DNA of 64,000 nt, taken from Acanthopleura granulata (Eukaryota; Mollusca; Polyplacophora; Chitonida; Chitonidae). The stretch lies in the NCBI GenBank assembly GCA_016165875.1, contig JABBOT010000004.1:9090889-9154888 (forward strand), written 5' to 3'. Under the pieces are notes generated by a model that saw nothing but the letters and a program-made list of their open reading frames with translations, did no database searches and was not told the DNA's origin. Both the position numbers and the translations under genes were made by a program. The first letter of the stretch is position 1, and each line of letters opens with the position of its first letter. Of this stretch, positions 9,950-22,300 are shown one piece after another.

Positions 9950-12099
9950 CCGCAGTCCCATAAGGAAATGAGACAATACCTCTGGGCTACATCTACTACT
10001 ACTCATGGCTACGGAGTGGAAGGATAAGAAGTTATATGAGGCTTATTAACATCGTATAGTTGCGTATCCTTTCAGTCAGTAACCATCTAACTAATTATAT
10101 CAGATGTTGTGCCTCCGGAATCTACAAGTAAGGCATTCAAACATTTTTGAAGTGCTGCATCATATCATGGGAAAGTGACCGAAGCTGACGTGTATATGTA
10201 AAACCGATATCGATATCACAGGCATATAAGAAACTTAATCAGAACATGCTCCCGTGCAGCAAAAGGGGGATTAATTGATTTAGTATATACGTCTTACGCA
10301 ATACTCTTCACATGTAGGATATTAAGAGTTTTAAGGTCATGATAATAAAGTATAATCGTATAATAGTGTAATATAAAGTTATAGCCCTATATTCAGTATA
10401 TAAAATATATTTCAAGTATGCAGACTTATGTACGACAGAAAGCCGACGGAGGATCAAAGTCACTTTATTATATGTAGCATATAAATATGTCGATAAGGAA
10501 TATCTTACCTGGGCAAGATGCCTGTGTTAACAACATGCAGCTCGGCATGCATAGAGGGTTTGCCGCCTTGCAAGAGCTCTTTCATTAAAATGTATACGAA
10601 TGTGAAATGTGTGGCAAAACTTTACACAATTATGCATGTCTATCGCATACATAGCAAGTTTCATTCCACATATGGTCTGTTTGTCAAAATTGAATGCGTG
10701 TCTGCATATGGCAATAGGCCTGTACTAAATCATAAGTGGAATCTGCTCGACACATACAGGACTAATAGATGTATAATCATGGCTCTCTCACTATCTGCCA
10801 TGCGCCGCGTTAACTGGCCCAAGTAGCATTTAAGATGATAAAAATAAAATTATGCACTACTATGCATGTGTATAGCCTAAAATTTTCCTTGTATCGTTTT
10901 CGGTGCCTGTATGATTCGAAGGATTTTCGAGTGGAATGCATAGATGGGTGGACGAAACCGGAGATGCTCTATCGTTATAATAAGCACAAACAAGTCCATC
11001 AATTATAGTCAGCCACACACCGACTACAGAATTAAGTGAAACCCAAAGTTGCCTAGAGAAAACTGGTTGGAGGTTTGAAAGATGAAATGCCAAAAAAGTC
11101 GATGCTAAGTCATGCTAAGTGAATATAAAGCTTATAGCCTACATATTCACCCACCCCCACCCCCTGCACACTTCTCTCTCTATATTTACTCTTATGATCT
11201 ACAAGCCGTACACAGCCCACACATAGATTTGTTGCGTGTAGTATTACGACGGCTGCAGAGGGCTGTGGTCAGTTACTCAAGGTCGATTGGGGTGACGCCC
11301 AAAACATAACCTAGGCCTGCTTTGTGTTAAATTGTGGCGAGGAGGTGTGCTGAGAAGCATTGCCAAGAAATTCTGATGTTAGATGTTCAGGAAGGGTGTT
11401 GGCATCTTTTAAACAACCTTTCCAAGAAAGGTACCTGTTGGTAAGCGGTGTTCAGAAAGGGTGGCGACAAATCGTGTTCAGATTGGGTGTTCAAAAACGG
11501 TGTTTAAGAAAATGGGTGTATAGATGTATATATATAAGCCTCCTTGGCTTAATTAATGAGGCGCCATTTTCTCATACTGATTTGACACTGTTAATAGTGG
11601 AGTGTCCCACTGTAGGCCACACAAACATGCGTCACCTAAAGAGTTCAAGTTAGAGTGGATCGACAATAAACATAGACAGCACAAAGTCGTTCATCACAGC
11701 AACATGACAACACTGGCAGTCTACAAAGGATGCACCCATGCCATCACCTGAATATGTTAGTGGCTAACCAGTTTGTATCTCTTTACATGGAAACCGAAGT
11801 ATTCGGAACACTCTATCCGTGCGGTTTGGATTTGTGCTATGCCTTATATTATTCAGTTTGCCTGTGGAAATAACAGAAAAGCATATTATATCACAAAAAT
11901 GTGTATCTCTTTTTTTAACAGACACAGGCTGTTTGTCACTGTTCCATATTTATCCATCCAAGTATGCGTGCATGCAAATTAGCCGGAATTCATGCATGGG
12001 TGGCGTCAATATTGGCCTACATTTTAAAATCCAAATTAACAATGCCTATGATGTGTAGATGTGTTTGGTGGGCAACCAAGGTAATTATTCATTTCACAC

Positions 12100-12173
<74 letters not shown>

Positions 12174-13218
12174 ATGGGATGATACTGTTAACCAAGAGCA
12201 ATGTGTGCATGAGATAGTCAGGTACATCAGAGCTTCAGAAAATTTGATTACTTCCTCTTTAATAGGAAAAAGATTCAAACAACGATGCATACCTCAAGGA
12301 AATTCTCTCTATATACATATACAAATGCCTGTATAATTATACTTAGAGTACAACCAGTTTCCAAGCTGGGCATTTTCTCAGTAGTCGACAGTTTCCCAGG
12401 AGCAACTAGGCCTAGACAATTTCATGTCTGCACTGGGATGGCATGTGCGACTTATTTGTTGTCTGGCGTATACTGCATGCAACCTCCTTACAACGATATC
12501 TTTCGCTTTCAGTGACATTAGGTTCGCTATGCAGCTATTTAGGCCACAATTAGACTGACATGCAGCTAGTCTGTTTATCTTGATTACATCAATTTTATTG
12601 TTATCAGTATTATTATTTTATATTTTTTTCTGGTGGTGGTGGTGGTATTGGCGTTCGGGAGTGTGTGTGCTTCAGACGACCGCTTTTAGTTTAGCCATTA
12701 GTTCTGTATGACATTACTGACAGATTATTTATTATTATATTCGCTTTTAATATTGTGATTTTCAGTGTGATTACTGTGCTGCTGTTGCTGATGATGATCA
12801 GGATGATGGTGATTCTCATTAGTTTTATGTTAATATTTTGCTATACTTAATAGTCTTCACTGTAATAATTCGTAAAACTGAACTGTGAATCTACTACATT
12901 TGAATCTGTCAGGATGCAAAATTTGCTACCTGGGAAAAATGCCCTACTCGGCTACTGTACAGGTGGGAGATATCCACTGAAGAACTGACCTGCACCCATA
13001 TATATCATTTCATATGCAAGAGCACATAATAACAAACCTAGAATATTAATCTAGCTACATTAAAGTTTGGCGCTCTTCTGTCATGGACACTGACACTGAG
13101 AAAATATGCCATTTGTCCATAGGCCTGTAAATCACATTTAAATTTGGAGCCATTCGGTCTGCTTCCGCCTACCGAAAGTTGGCGAGTGTTCCCGAACGCT
13201 GGCGTATTACATAGCAAG
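9950..13218. other. Intergenic region upstream of RAF
   Basis: AT-rich DNA with no recognised gene. Contains a TTCAGAAAGGGTG/TTCAGGAAGGGTG short repeat cluster near 11380-11510 and the (AT)n run. Short open frames here have no family resemblance. RAF regulatory DNA probably occupies the right end. Confidence 0.5.
12105..12170. repeat. (AT)n microsatellite, about 33 units
   Basis: An uninterrupted AT dinucleotide run of about 66 bp. It explains tyrosine-isoleucine open frames on both strands, which are artefacts. Confidence 0.97.
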
Positions 13219-13226
13219 TCACGTGA
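13219..13226. promoter_or_regulatory. Palindromic E-box TCACGTGA upstream of RAF start
   Basis: TCACGTGA lies 23-30 bp upstream of the RAF ATG. It matches the core used by USF/MITF/TFE-type bHLH-zip factors. Its position near the probable transcription start makes function plausible but unproven. Confidence 0.4.
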
Positions 13227-13245
13227 GTAAGTTTTTAAAGTAGGT

Positions 13246-13256
13246 AAGATGGCGGC
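13246..13256 (+). promoter_or_regulatory. TISU/YY1-like element at the RAF start codon
   Basis: AAGATGGCGGC spans the ATG. It fits the YY1 site (AANATGGCGGC) and, apart from one base 5' of it, the TISU consensus SAASATGGCGGC, which directs both transcription and initiation on very short 5' UTRs. It supports this ATG as the start and predicts a short leader. Confidence 0.5.
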
Positions 13257-13356
13257 CGTACAAGAACCAGCAATGAATGGGGATATTACAAAATTTGGGA
13301 TAGTTGCACCTGACCCCCAAGACGGCCCTTTTGAGCCAGCCACATTGCAAGACGAG
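13249..13356 (+). CDS. Raf: RAF exon 1 (start exon)
   Basis: ATG in AAGATGGCGGC; 36 codons ending LQDE before donor GAG|GTAACG, phase 0. It encodes an acidic, proline-containing N-terminal extension as in BRAF. A reverse-strand 128-codon frame over it is a shadow. Confidence 0.87.
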
Positions 13357-16300
13357 GTAACGTTTTTGTTGAATTTTTTGCTGAAATTTCTCGCATATTT
13401 TTGTCTCCGCGCCATTGTGATCATTTTATTTGCTTCCTCAATGACATTCGCACTTGCCTATTTTTGTGTCTCCAGTCTGTGTTTGTTGAATCTTCGTTTG
13501 ATTTTGATAAAGCATTCTATTTTAAATTCGCACGGTGCTGCATTTGAACACGGTTATTTGCGTTTATGTTTGTGATTTTACTAATATATGTTCTAGTGTA
13601 TTCTAGTTTGTGTATGTGGCCCAATTTTTTTTATGGTCGAAAGAAAAAAATGCAGGTGTAACTGGGAGGCTGCAACACATGCGAGGGCAGGTGACAGATT
13701 TATTTCTGAGATTGTCGGCTTGTCATTGTCTTGCTCTATTTTTAGACAGTCCGGGCGATCTTTGAGGTTCTCGAAATTTTAGATGATAGATCCTAAAAAT
13801 CTTGAAATTGTGTCATAACACTGGCGGTGATAAAGGTGGTCTGTTGTAATCCAGTTTTGTTGTGCAGTGAGCATGGAAGGGGAGGGCAGTCACAGTGAAC
13901 CCAAACAATAGATCAGCTGTTAACATAAACTTCGTGTTTTCTGGTACATTGGGGTTTCCAACGTAAATCTTGAACGATATAATTGCCCTATTTAATACCA
14001 GTACCACAACAAATTACATGAAATATATATTGGTGTATTAAAATGTAAACCATAAGCTCTAAACACATATCATCTACTTGTACATGTATTTTATTGGTGT
14101 GTACAAAATATACCATGTTACATGTGCTGAATATAAAGTGCTGAATGTCTGTGCCTTTCAAATGTCATAGTAGTGTTCTCATTAGGCTAATGATGTCAGA
14201 TTCTTTATGTTAGGGTTGACAGGTGATTTTATCTTCCCCAGTGTTTTTTTTTTTCATTATCTTAATTTGTTTTTCTGAATTTTTGTGTTTGTGAACAAGT
14301 TATATTGTTGGAAATGGGTAAGAGAGGGAGGGAAATAAACTATTAGCTTTGCTTCAGTATATTTGACACATTGCACACATTTATGCCAAGGCACAAAATT
14401 TGTGCATTGAGTATAATTTAAGAAGGGAGGTAACTGGGATATTTTAAAAATGACTTTAAACAGTGCTGCTGTAATTGAAAACATGAGAGTTCTTACAGTA
14501 TTAACATTAGCAATACCAAAAATATATAAAAAGTACAGCTATGGTTAAAAGTGGTTAAGTTTTCCTTTTTTATTCATTTATTTTTTAAATTGTATCTAGT
14601 ATTTTTATTACCGGTATGTAACGTTATGAGTTGGAAAAGTAGTTACATGTACAAAGTAAAACTGATAGTAGGTTTGCAGGTGGTATTACCCATAACAAAG
14701 TTGCAGAAGCATGTGATCTATCACAAATATTAGGTTTTCATTTTCCTTGCAGCACTTAAATTTTTGGAGGAGGATGTATAATAAATGTTTTTGAACAAAT
14801 GTGTCATAGATATAGCTACATCATGTGTGTACATGTTTGATAGATGCTTTCACTATTTCAGGTATATATAACGATGTATTCAATATAGTTGATTCATTTG
14901 ATATCTGATTGAAGCGTATGCTCAGTGCGTATTTCACATTACTAACTGTATTTAATTTTACCTAAAAAAATTTGCATTTTTAGAGAAAGATAGAGGTCTT
15001 TAACTGTCACATCTTGTGGTGAAAGTCACATTCTTTCTGGTAGGGTATTATCTGTCCTACCTAATCTGGCAAAATGAATAGTTTTGTCATGGTTTAAATT
15101 TCATGTCAGATACTGCATTTGATGACAGTTGAGTGTATAATAGGTGGAGGTATGACAGGTATATGTGTAGCACAAGCCTCTAGATGTGAAATGAGAAATT
15201 CGCCATGACATGGCTGAAATATTGCTTTTAAGTCGTAATCATTCATTCATTTTGAGACAGAGTTGAATTTGAGCCTGTAACTATAATTAGGTAGTTAATA
15301 TCTGGATGAAAGCAAAGGATACTAGATTTACTTTCAGTTCAGGTATTGTAGTTTGGAAGACTGTGGCATACTGCTAGCTCTTCATTATAACATACATCAA
15401 ATATAGACGGGACAGAGCCAGGATTGAGTGACCGGCCCATTTCATGTCATTCAGTCAGCTTCAGGTCAGTAAAATGTTGGTGTCTTCTGACAGCTGTTGG
15501 AGCTTACGGCAATAAAGTATATTTTTCTTGACGATCCAAACAGTTATCAAATGGTGATTTGTATATCTTGAAACGGTACTCTTTTTACTACAAATTAATT
15601 TACATTATACTTCCCTGGTCTTTTTCTTTAGCATGAAATTCAGTAAAGATCACTTTCCCTCCACCAGTGTGGCCATCATCAAAACATTCCTCTATTTATA
15701 TTAGAAGAAATAAGTCGCATCAGTAAGGAATTTTTTAATTATTTTTTTTCTATCCTGGTTAATGAAAGAAATAGCGATTTTAGAGAAGAAGAAAAAGTAA
15801 AACTCCATCAGACCCCAGTAAATCGTTTAAAGTATTTGGAGGGTGATCCCTTTTTGCAGGCTGGGTAGGGCTGGGGGTTTTCTGGCGACTTTCTAGTCTG
15901 GTAACCACACTGAGAATTATCGGAAAATTGAGTTTTAGACAAATTCTTTATTGAGTTTATCGTCTTTTCATTTAATGCTGTGTGCCTCATTAGGTAGGTA
16001 CCAAATGACCATGCTTTAGGTCACCTGTCGATTTTTAATTGTGCTCTTTTAGGAGCAAGGCAGTCTAAAGTTAAGGGAAAGGACTGGGAAAGTATTCTGC
16101 CATTTGTGGTATTTGAGTATGGATCGAATGTTTAAAATCTACCAACAAATTGTTTTTTTTAGGTATTTTAGTTCTGAAAAATATTTCAAGGTAGATCATA
16201 GATTGGAAATAGTGAATACCTCCAGGTAAAATTGGATATTAATTTTGAATAATTTTGACCAATCAGAATGGAGGATTATTCAAAGCCATATTAGCGGATA

Positions 16301-19300
16301 TGACATGAGTTGGGCCCATGCTGACAGTGGCCTCCTATCCGGTCGTACATGTATGTGGGAAGGTTCTCCTGCAATCTACAGATGGTCATGGATTTCTCCG
16401 GGCTCTGCCTGGTTACCTTCCACCATAATGCTGGCCGCTGTCCTAAAAGTGAAATATTCTTGAGTATTGCATTGAGTTCCAATCAAATAAATAAAAAAAT
16501 AGGGCCGATGACTTGTTACCATTCTATCTCTTGACCGTACACAACGCTACTCTTGTACAGGCGGAAAGGAATCCGGCTTGAGTGACAGGTCTGATTCTCG
16601 TAATTCAGCCAGCATCAGGTTGGTAAAATATCAGTGTCTTCTGTGGGAGCTTACGGCGATAAAGTATATGTTTCATAGAGAGCATCTTAAAATTTGTTGG
16701 ATGGTGTTTTTTAGACCTTCAAACCTTACTGTTTTTACTATCATTTAGGTTATACTCCATTGTCTTTTCTTTTAAAGCAGCATACACTGGTTAGAGATTT
16801 ACCTTCAACACAAATTTTAATTTTGTAAGCTGGAAAGTGCAGGATAAACATTATGTAACTTTTTAGTCAAGCAAAGGAAATTTAAGAATACCGTAATAGA
16901 ACATGCAAATGTACACAGGTGAACTCCATTTAACTTAGATGAATAACATTGATTTAGATCTCTTGACATGCATTTGTGCGAGTCTCTGGCTGATCTCCAG
17001 TTTTTGTGCATTTTGTTGTCGAGAAATTAGTTGCTGTTGCCGTGATATACACTTATGGCAGTAATGATGTGTTATATCACATTTGCTGTCGTGTGGCAAG
17101 GGAGGTAATTCAGAGGAGCCCTATTTGTCGTGCTTGTATCTACTTAGATAATGAACACACTGCTGTGTACCCAAATTTGCTTTGACTGAGGAGAAGTATA
17201 TTTAAAAGAAAAGAACATGTTTATACAACCTACATCTTAAATGAAAGAGCTATACACACTGTGTGGAATGCTATTTTTTTTAGATTTTTTAAAGGTTTCG
17301 TAAAAGAGACTGTTTCAAACATTGTCATTTTTTACACCTATTCGGGGCACATAGAAAGTCCCGCCATGTTTTGGGCTTGTCCAATGAAAATCCCTCTTTC
17401 CTCCTCTGGAATAACTCATTGTGACGTCACTGTGCTTAAGGTTTTACTCCTATCATTTAATTAACGTGCATTTCCAGTCTCAGCTAAATATATTCGTACA
17501 TAGTGATAATCTGCGATTTTAGGTCCTGTTAAAGCCAACTCTAAAGAGGAAGTGCTTGAGATCTACTAGAGCAATGAGTTAAAATGGGGGCCTAAAAGAC
17601 TTCTCAGTCTTGGATGATTAACAATTACATACTCAAATAACTAGCACTTCCACCAGAAAATTGAGATTTATTTAACCATAAGTAAAGCTCCTTTTAAGGT
17701 ATAGGTTGTATAAATGTGTTCTTTTCTTTTAAAATGTAATCATTATATATGTGTGCATATACATGTATAACAATACTTCTGTCCTCCCTATTCTGTACAC
17801 TTACATGTATTTCATGCCGTTTCGTTTCCTGGCAGGAATCTGCAGCTGGAATGATAGCCTTGACATTAATCATATGGAGCCTTACCTTATTGGTGTGTCA
17901 GCTTTTGCTGTGCAATTGGGAGGTGCTGGTTCAGTCCTAAGTTGGGTCATACGTTTTGAGTTACCAAATTATGGTTCCTTAACATGACAGAGCCTAAAGG
18001 GATGGGTCGTGTGCTTGTTGGGCCAAACCCTGGTATACAGTGTCTGGGTTGGACATCTTGTCTTGTGTTTTGTATGGTTTGTCTAGTGATGTGGCACTGT
18101 GAATGTCCACACAGAACCTGCCTGCTACACTAAGTAAACATAAAAATGTAATGCTTGTTATCCATCTCTGTGTTCTGTCATTTCCATCTGCCAGGGTAAT
18201 GTCTTGTCCATTGAAGATGGTTTCTCTGTGAAATAGTCTAATGCAAACTTTATTCTGTAAATATGATATCGTATTGAATTGTCGACAATGGTAAGACATT
18301 GTACATCAAATTTTCAAAATTTTACAAGTAAAGAACACGTCAGATCATACAGAAGATAAGCAGAAAATGGAGATAAAATACATGCACATGTAAGAGATTG
18401 AGATTAGGCGAATTATATTGTTTCCCTTCATGAACTGCACTTCAGTTTACGCTCCTAATTGGAACTCCTGTCAATTTTTCCAGAATTGTTGTAAAAGATA
18501 ATAAAATCTAGCAGAATAATAATTTTTAAAAATGAAAACGCCATCAGTTTCCAAAATATTATGGCAGGAAACAAGGGATCAAAGGTCATATGCCTTAATC
18601 ATGGACTCGCTTTATTTCCTCAACATTTTTGCACCTATTTTGATGCACAGTCATGAGCTGATTGGTGAATGTTTCCAGCCAAACGTAATTCAAGTCAAAG
18701 CTGTGTGGCCTATTGTTCATTCCCACATTTACGATGACAGTTCATGAGCAAACTGATAATGTATTACTTGTGCAGTGTAAGAGAACAATAGTCAAGTCAG
18801 CTTGGGACTGAATCACGATTGCGCGGGAACAGGTACCCCGTTGCTGTTGTATACAGTTATGATTCTACATATGTGTGTACATAATACACTCCTCACACAA
18901 GCTGAGCTTTAATTTTGCTGTTTATAAATTGAAAGGCACCCATGATAAAACAAAGTCGAAGTGGTAAGGTGAGCAAGCCCATTTTTACTGTGAATACTTG
19001 ATATGAAAGGTGTACCTGGCTAGTATAAACTGACAGGTGCTACTTCATTGTCATTAATCCAGAAAACGTAGGCCCTGTGCCATGTCCTCAGTGAATGGGC
19101 GGGTTATGTTTTTTTATCAGTCTGTGGTTGGATCCAATAGAAAACAAAATTTTTGTGGTTTATGCCACACCGGAAACAAGATGTTCCTGGGTTGTCAGTT
19201 CTAATTTGTTTGGACAGGGAGGGGCTTTCCAAATCAGATCAATAGTTTGGACTGTGAAGAGCATTATGTAAGCAACTACTTCTGTGCTCTGACAGCACGT

Positions 19301-22300
19301 GGGCAGCTGTGGATCATAGGGGAATTTCATTCAGCTATTCCTCTCCTGCTTTTTATTTTATATTTTTTATATGAAGCCATGTGAACAATGTAATGACAAA
19401 TTGTTTGCCTCATGGTAGGGTTTCTTCCAGGTCAACTACTATATGATTAATTGAATAAACTTGGAGTAACATAATCAAGCTTTGATTGGGTTTGGCTCCA
19501 CTTACATTTGTGTGCGTCAAATTGGGCTGTACTGCTTGCCATGCCAGTTTTAGTTGTGAGTGATTGGTTTGTCTGTATTAACTATCGCTTACAGTAGATG
19601 CACTGTTAGTACACCTAGGTCAGGCAGTGTAGTGTGATTGTATGTATGATGGTGTTTAGCATGTTACCAATACCAAAGTGTGGCAGTGGTTTACCTGGGC
19701 ATTCCACCACAACAGATGCAATGCAGGTAAAGGGAAAACAACAACAACAAGAAGTATTATAATAAGCAAGGAAAAGTTCACACCCATCTCACATTTGAAA
19801 TTATAAGATTTATTCTTACTGGATTTATAAAGTCTGCAGATAGATATTTTGTTTATGACTTTGTTTCATGTAGTGACTGCCATATTTAGAGAATTTGTAT
19901 ATGTGTATATGGCATCTTCTTAAGGTTACTTGTTATGTATGGTTTTGTATGCATTATACATACTCATGATGTAATGGTCTTGCTGCTTACAGATCAGAAA
20001 CATTCAAAATGTCATTCGGCTCACCAAAGAAAACCTGGAGGCACTCAATGACGAGTTTGGGAAGCATCAACACCCACCATCTATGTATATACAGGTAAGC
20101 AAATGTCAAATTGATCCAGGATTACATTTTCCCTATCAGTGGTACATAGTTACATTGTTAGATAATAGTACCACAAGTTGTAAATGGCAATGCAGCTTTC
20201 TCTTGGTATTGCCACCAAATATTAGATGTAAGCAGTTTGGAGACTTATCGGTGAAGACGTGCAGTTGAAATATCATTGAAGCTAGCAAAGGCTACGTGAA
20301 GCTGAACCTCACTCATATAGCTTTATAAGTTCAGTCATTTGGTTCATTTTTTTTTTCTCTGGTAAAGTTATAATGCCAAAATGAAGACCTACTAGTTTAC
20401 AAGAAAAATTATTGAAAAAAAAAATATCAATGAAATTGGACACTGTAGTAAGAAGATTTCAGATCATAGCCTTACTTTCATTCCTGCACAGGTGTATTTC
20501 AGCTACATGTATATGTGATAAATGTAAATTTTATTCTTGCAGAAATGCTGTGAAATGTAAATAATCAGTGTAAATTCTGCCAGGAATCATAAGTAACATG
20601 ACAGAACTGTGAACTTCGTATTTGTGTACATGTACATATGTATATGTGCTTTTGTGTAAGACTACCCTGGGATGTCATATTTGGAATGGTGAGAGGTCAA
20701 TGAAGGTGATAGGAACAATGTTAGGAATGAAACCACAAGTAGATTTATTGCAGAGGCTTTGCCCTCGATTATCTCAAGCAGGGTTTGCCAGAGCACCAAT
20801 ATTTGTAATTGACCATTGCATCATGTAGTGTGTAGTGAGCCCAATAAATTACTGCTCCTGTACCTGTACTTTCTCACACTTGGAATGTGACCCCCCCCCC
20901 CCCACACACACACACTGACACACATTTTTTGTGCATTTGGCAAGAGCCATGTGCATGTAGATGTTCCACATTCCTGAACCGCCTTGAGTGTGTAAAGTAC
21001 TATGTTATGTTACACACATGTACATGCAGAAGTACATATGTGGTTTTAACCCTCCCTCTCCCCCTCCAGCAAATCACAGTAGTAATCAGAGTGATAATGA
21101 TATCTGTTTGTTTTGAGCAGTTGATAAAATGAATCATGTAACACATTATCGCATATATGTATATGTAGTAATTTATTCTTATTTGTAGAAGGTTTGTGCT
21201 TAAAAATATTTGTGTGTGTGTTTTCACTGATTCTTTCAGACAACTGTTAAACTGTTAAATGTTAAGTAAACACATAGATTTTCAAATAACAGTAATGCCA
21301 CTTGTGGATTTTTAGACTTTGGTAAACTTGAAATGTGTTTTTGTATCAAATAACATTGTTGTTATACAAATACTAGAAGTGTTATGATAAATGTTGGATG
21401 AACATTGTATACATAATATACTGCTCTTTGTCGGATGACAACAGTTTTGGAGCATATATAGAATTATCGGTGTCTGACTTGTCAGTATTCAGTTTATGTT
21501 TTATATTTATTGTGCCATCAAACAGTTCCTGGGGAGCCTGTGTGGCTCAGTTGGTTAGCGCACTAGTGCAGCGTAATCACCCAGAAGTCCCCCACCAATG
21601 AGGTCGCTTTGAGTTCAAGTCCAGCTAATGGAGCATTCCTTTCCAGCCGTATCTGGGAAGGTCTGCCAGCAACCTGCGGATGGTCATTGGTTTTCTATGG
21701 GCTCTGACTGGTTCCCTCCCACCATAATGTTGGCCGCCGACATATGAGTTAAATAATCTTGAGGACTACATAAAACACCAATCAAATAAATAAATCAATC
21801 AGACAGTGCTACATGTGTGAAGCACATATATTCTGTATCTGCATGTACATGTGCACGGATATATATACATGTATATAGTTGTGCATGTTCGTGAATTACC
21901 TACATTTTGACGCATAGGTTAAAACTGACTAATTGACTTACTGTGGATATAGAATTTGTTCATTACAGAGTTTTTCATATTTTGTTGAAAGTACAAGTAT
22001 AGCCCTCATTATATTGGGGGAAAAAGTAAAGAATTTTGTCTCCGACAGAAAAAGTGGTGGTTAAATATTGACCAATGGTTTCTATGTAAAGCTATATCAG
22101 ACGCCTGCTAGTGAACTGAAATACTGCTTTTCCCACAGTCATGCATTCAGTGAAGTCACGTGCTCAACCATAGTTCAACCATGCTGGTTAGCCTATGTCT
22201 TCAAGTCAGGAGTTTTTGCAGGTATCTGGCAAAGGAAGGTGATAATTGATTATGAGTAACAGTATGTGGTACATAGATTAACCCTAGATTGGCAAAAGAA

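Larger units (their letters stand above)
13357..19992. other. RAF intron 1 (6.6 kb)
   Basis: Holds a headless SINE (16316-16497) and two diverged copies of a roughly 300-bp repeat (about 15355-15700 and 16530-16810). The frame at 17749-17940 lies next to an AG but does not fit RAF and has no partner exon. First introns often hold enhancers; none is identifiable by eye. Confidence 0.75.

Noticed and set aside
9539..10006. 155-codon reverse-strand frame over the polymerase relic
   Set aside because: It is the antisense shadow of the PolB remnant, whose plus-strand motifs are recognisable.
12036..12290. Tyr-Ile repeat open frames on both strands
   Set aside because: They are translations of the AT microsatellite at 12105-12170.
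13038..13424. 128-codon reverse-strand frame over the RAF start
   Set aside because: It overlaps the well-supported RAF exon 1 and promoter motifs, shows no family resemblance and has no splice partners.
17749..17987. Candidate RAF exon after CTGGCAG near 17837
   Set aside because: Exons 1 and 2 join in phase 0 to give a BRAF-like sequence without it, and the frame has no RAF similarity.
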